From contig BFEA01000043.1 in assembly GCA_003427395.1 (NCBI GenBank), forward strand, positions 4,151,471 to 4,182,438: a DNA stretch of 30,968 bases. Reading direction: 5' to 3'. This document shows, in pieces, positions 29,858-30,968 of this stretch. The notes under the pieces were generated by a model. It had not been told where the DNA came from and made no database searches. It worked only from the letters and a program-made list of their open reading frames with translations. Made by a program: the position numbers and the translations under genes. Positions within the stretch are counted from its first letter, which is position 1, and each line of letters begins with the position of its first letter. This stretch comes from Chara braunii (lineage: Eukaryota; Streptophyta; Charophyceae; Charales; Characeae).

Positions 29858-30110
29858 GGATTAAACCACCAGTACGTTTCCCCGCTGAAAATACACTGCT
29901 TGCACTTGCATGTAAATACACCGCTTGCATGTCGGCGATTCAGCAAAATTTTGGGCTTGGAGAAAAGTGCCCGGGAAGTACTGGTGGTTTACGCCAGCAG
30001 TACATTTCCCAGCCATTTTCCACCAAGGCGGCATCAACTTTCGGGGCTTGGCCTGCCGAATAGAAACAGCCGTGCATGCCAGCCAAAAGAAAGAAAAGAA
30101 TTACCAACTG
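29858..30110. other. Unassigned sequence with an inverted CCACCAGTAC motif
   Basis: No supported gene. AAACCACCAGTAC (29873) recurs inverted as GTACTGGTGGTTT at about 29978, and AAACCACCAGTACTTGG appears again at 30736, suggesting a dispersed repeat or foldback boundary. CACTGCTTGCACTTGCATGTAAATACACC shows short internal repetition. Confidence 0.4.
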
Positions 30111-30190
30111 GCCTATCTCAGTTGGTACACCCCTGAACTGTTGCGACATAGACCTGAGTTTGAACTCCACTGGAAGCAGGATGAGTTAAA
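30111..30190 (+). repeat. tRNA-like sequence, probable SINE head
   Basis: TATCTCAGTTGGTAC (30114-30128) resembles the tRNA D-arm/A box, and GAGTTTGAACTCC (30156-30168) resembles the T-arm/B box (GGTTCGAATCC), at the right spacing (about 42 bp). The intervening bases do not form a convincing anticodon arm, so it is not a functional tRNA. A tRNA-derived SINE with an internal pol III promoter is the likely explanation. Confidence 0.5.
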
Positions 30191-30825
30191 TACTACTATT
30201 ATGAATGACCTAGGGCTGGTCATTTGTAATAATGAAATTTTTTTTGGGGGTGGTAACTAAGGCGCAGTCACATTTTCAGTTTTTTTTTTTTTTTTTTTTT
30301 TTTTCCAGTTCTAAATCCACTTCAGGCATCCCTCCAATACAACACATCCCCACCCAACCCTAAATGTGGGTTGGATTCATTCATGATTTTCCTCGCTCAG
30401 CAGCAAATTCGCAGAGCCGTGAGTGAAACGCATTTAAAACTGAAAACCTTGACTGCACCCCAGTTTTTTCTTTTTTTTTTTTTTCTTTTTTTTCTTTTTT
30501 TTGTAAGGGCGATCGCCTTGAGGTAGTATTATCATCAGACTAACCAGCCTAGGTAAATTCAATCTTGTGTCCAATCTGACACTGGGTGGCCTTATTGCCT
30601 TCAGGGAACCCCCAGTGGGAATACTGGCAAGGGGACAGCCGGTAGCAGAGGGAGCGAGCATCATCTGAGTGGCCAATCGCTGTGCCTCCCTAATTACCCC
30701 TACCCCTATGAACAACAGCAGAGATTGCGTTTCTAAACCACCAGTACTTGGCTCAGCTATCAAGTCCGAGCCTCGACCGACCGGTAGGCGGATCCGTGCC
30801 GAGGCTTGGACTACCGGCCGTTCTC
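30191..30825. other. Low-complexity T tracts and unassigned sequence
   Basis: T runs lie at about 30281-30304 and 30463-30502 (the second with C interruptions). Between and after them I see no coding capacity; the minus-strand frame with a poly-Lys start (30907-30434) is translated T-run. A CCTCGACC / GGCTTGGAC inverted repeat is present around 30770-30810. Confidence 0.45.
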
Positions 30826-30866
30826 CAGCTCCAGCAGGTGCCGCTCCCCACCAATAGATGGAGCAG
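30826..30866 (+). repeat. Orphan fragment of the LINE 3' block
   Basis: TCCAGCAGGTG..GCTCCCCACCAATAGATGGAGC matches the middle of the LINE 3' block but lacks the preceding GGGACGCTGG and the terminal stem-loop. No LINE protein precedes it. It may be a SINE that shares a LINE tail, or a rearranged fragment. Confidence 0.6.
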
Positions 30867-30946
30867 CCCGACAAGTAAGCCCTCAATTCTGACGGTTCTC
30901 TTACCACCGCCAGAGGATAGAGGGATATCGCAAGGGTCTTTCCTCT

Positions 30947-30968
30947 AAAAAAAAAAAAAAAAAAAAAA
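30947..30968. other. Poly(A) at the window edge
   Basis: The window ends in a run of A. It may be the tail of a retroelement ending just after the fragment at 30826, or simply a simple-sequence tract cut by the window. Confidence 0.5.

Noticed and set aside
30434-30907. 157-codon minus-strand frame with a poly-Lys segment
   Set aside because: The Lys run is the translated T tract and the remainder resembles no protein; it spans unrelated repeat fragments.
1-30968. CRISPR arrays, rRNA, bacterial operons, ribosome binding sites
   Set aside because: None present; the sequence is eukaryotic nuclear repeat DNA and no regularly spaced identical repeats with unique spacers occur.

Overview
The window is repeat-dominated nuclear DNA of a eukaryote with no intact single-copy host gene. 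The retrotransposons are L1-type LINEs with an APE endonuclease, reverse transcriptase and C-terminal zf-RVT zinc finger, the form usual in plants and green algae. Interrupting one LINE is a Penelope-like element with an N-terminal GIY-YIG nuclease, a permuted form known from the green lineage among others. A streptophyte such as a charophyte alga or plant would fit, but the species cannot be read from the sequence.

Layout. 1-1965 (-): 3' part of a LINE (LINE-A) with an internal deletion and a duplicated 3' UTR. 1966-2150: foldback MITE-like element. 2271-2434: perfect 82-bp tandem duplication. 2435-5796: about 3.3 kb of unassigned DNA. 5797-10437 (+): 5'-truncated, decayed LINE-B with its 3' hairpin and A-rich tail. 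10433-10800: two more foldback elements. 10951-26821 (-): LINE-C, apparently full length, bounded by an exact 16-bp target-site duplication. Inside its ORF2, at 14667-20569 (+), lies the Penelope-like element. 26850-29857 (+): 5'-truncated, more AT-rich LINE-D. 29858-30968: simple-sequence tracts, a tRNA-like SINE head and an orphan LINE-tail fragment.

Most notable is the Penelope-like element. It carries a CCHC zinc-knuckle/coiled-coil ORF, then an overlapping frame with GIY-YIG endonuclease followed by RT (the frame is broken by four TGA and one TAG), then a 3' region with a good type-I hammerhead ribozyme candidate at 20115-20177. It lies antisense in LINE-C, and on the LINE strand its borders read AAG|GTAAGT ... 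CAAG|GCC, so precise removal restores the LINE reading frame as if it were an intron.

The nesting gives a relative history: LINE-D inserted first, LINE-C then landed 12-13 bp upstream of the LINE-D 5' junction, and the Penelope-like element then entered LINE-C. All LINE proteins are pseudogenes. Several stops are visibly TGG-to-TGA or TGG-to-TAG changes when copies are compared, as expected from decay of methylated DNA. The four LINE 3' ends share a terminal stem-loop with a paired compensatory change, the likely recognition structure for their reverse transcriptase.
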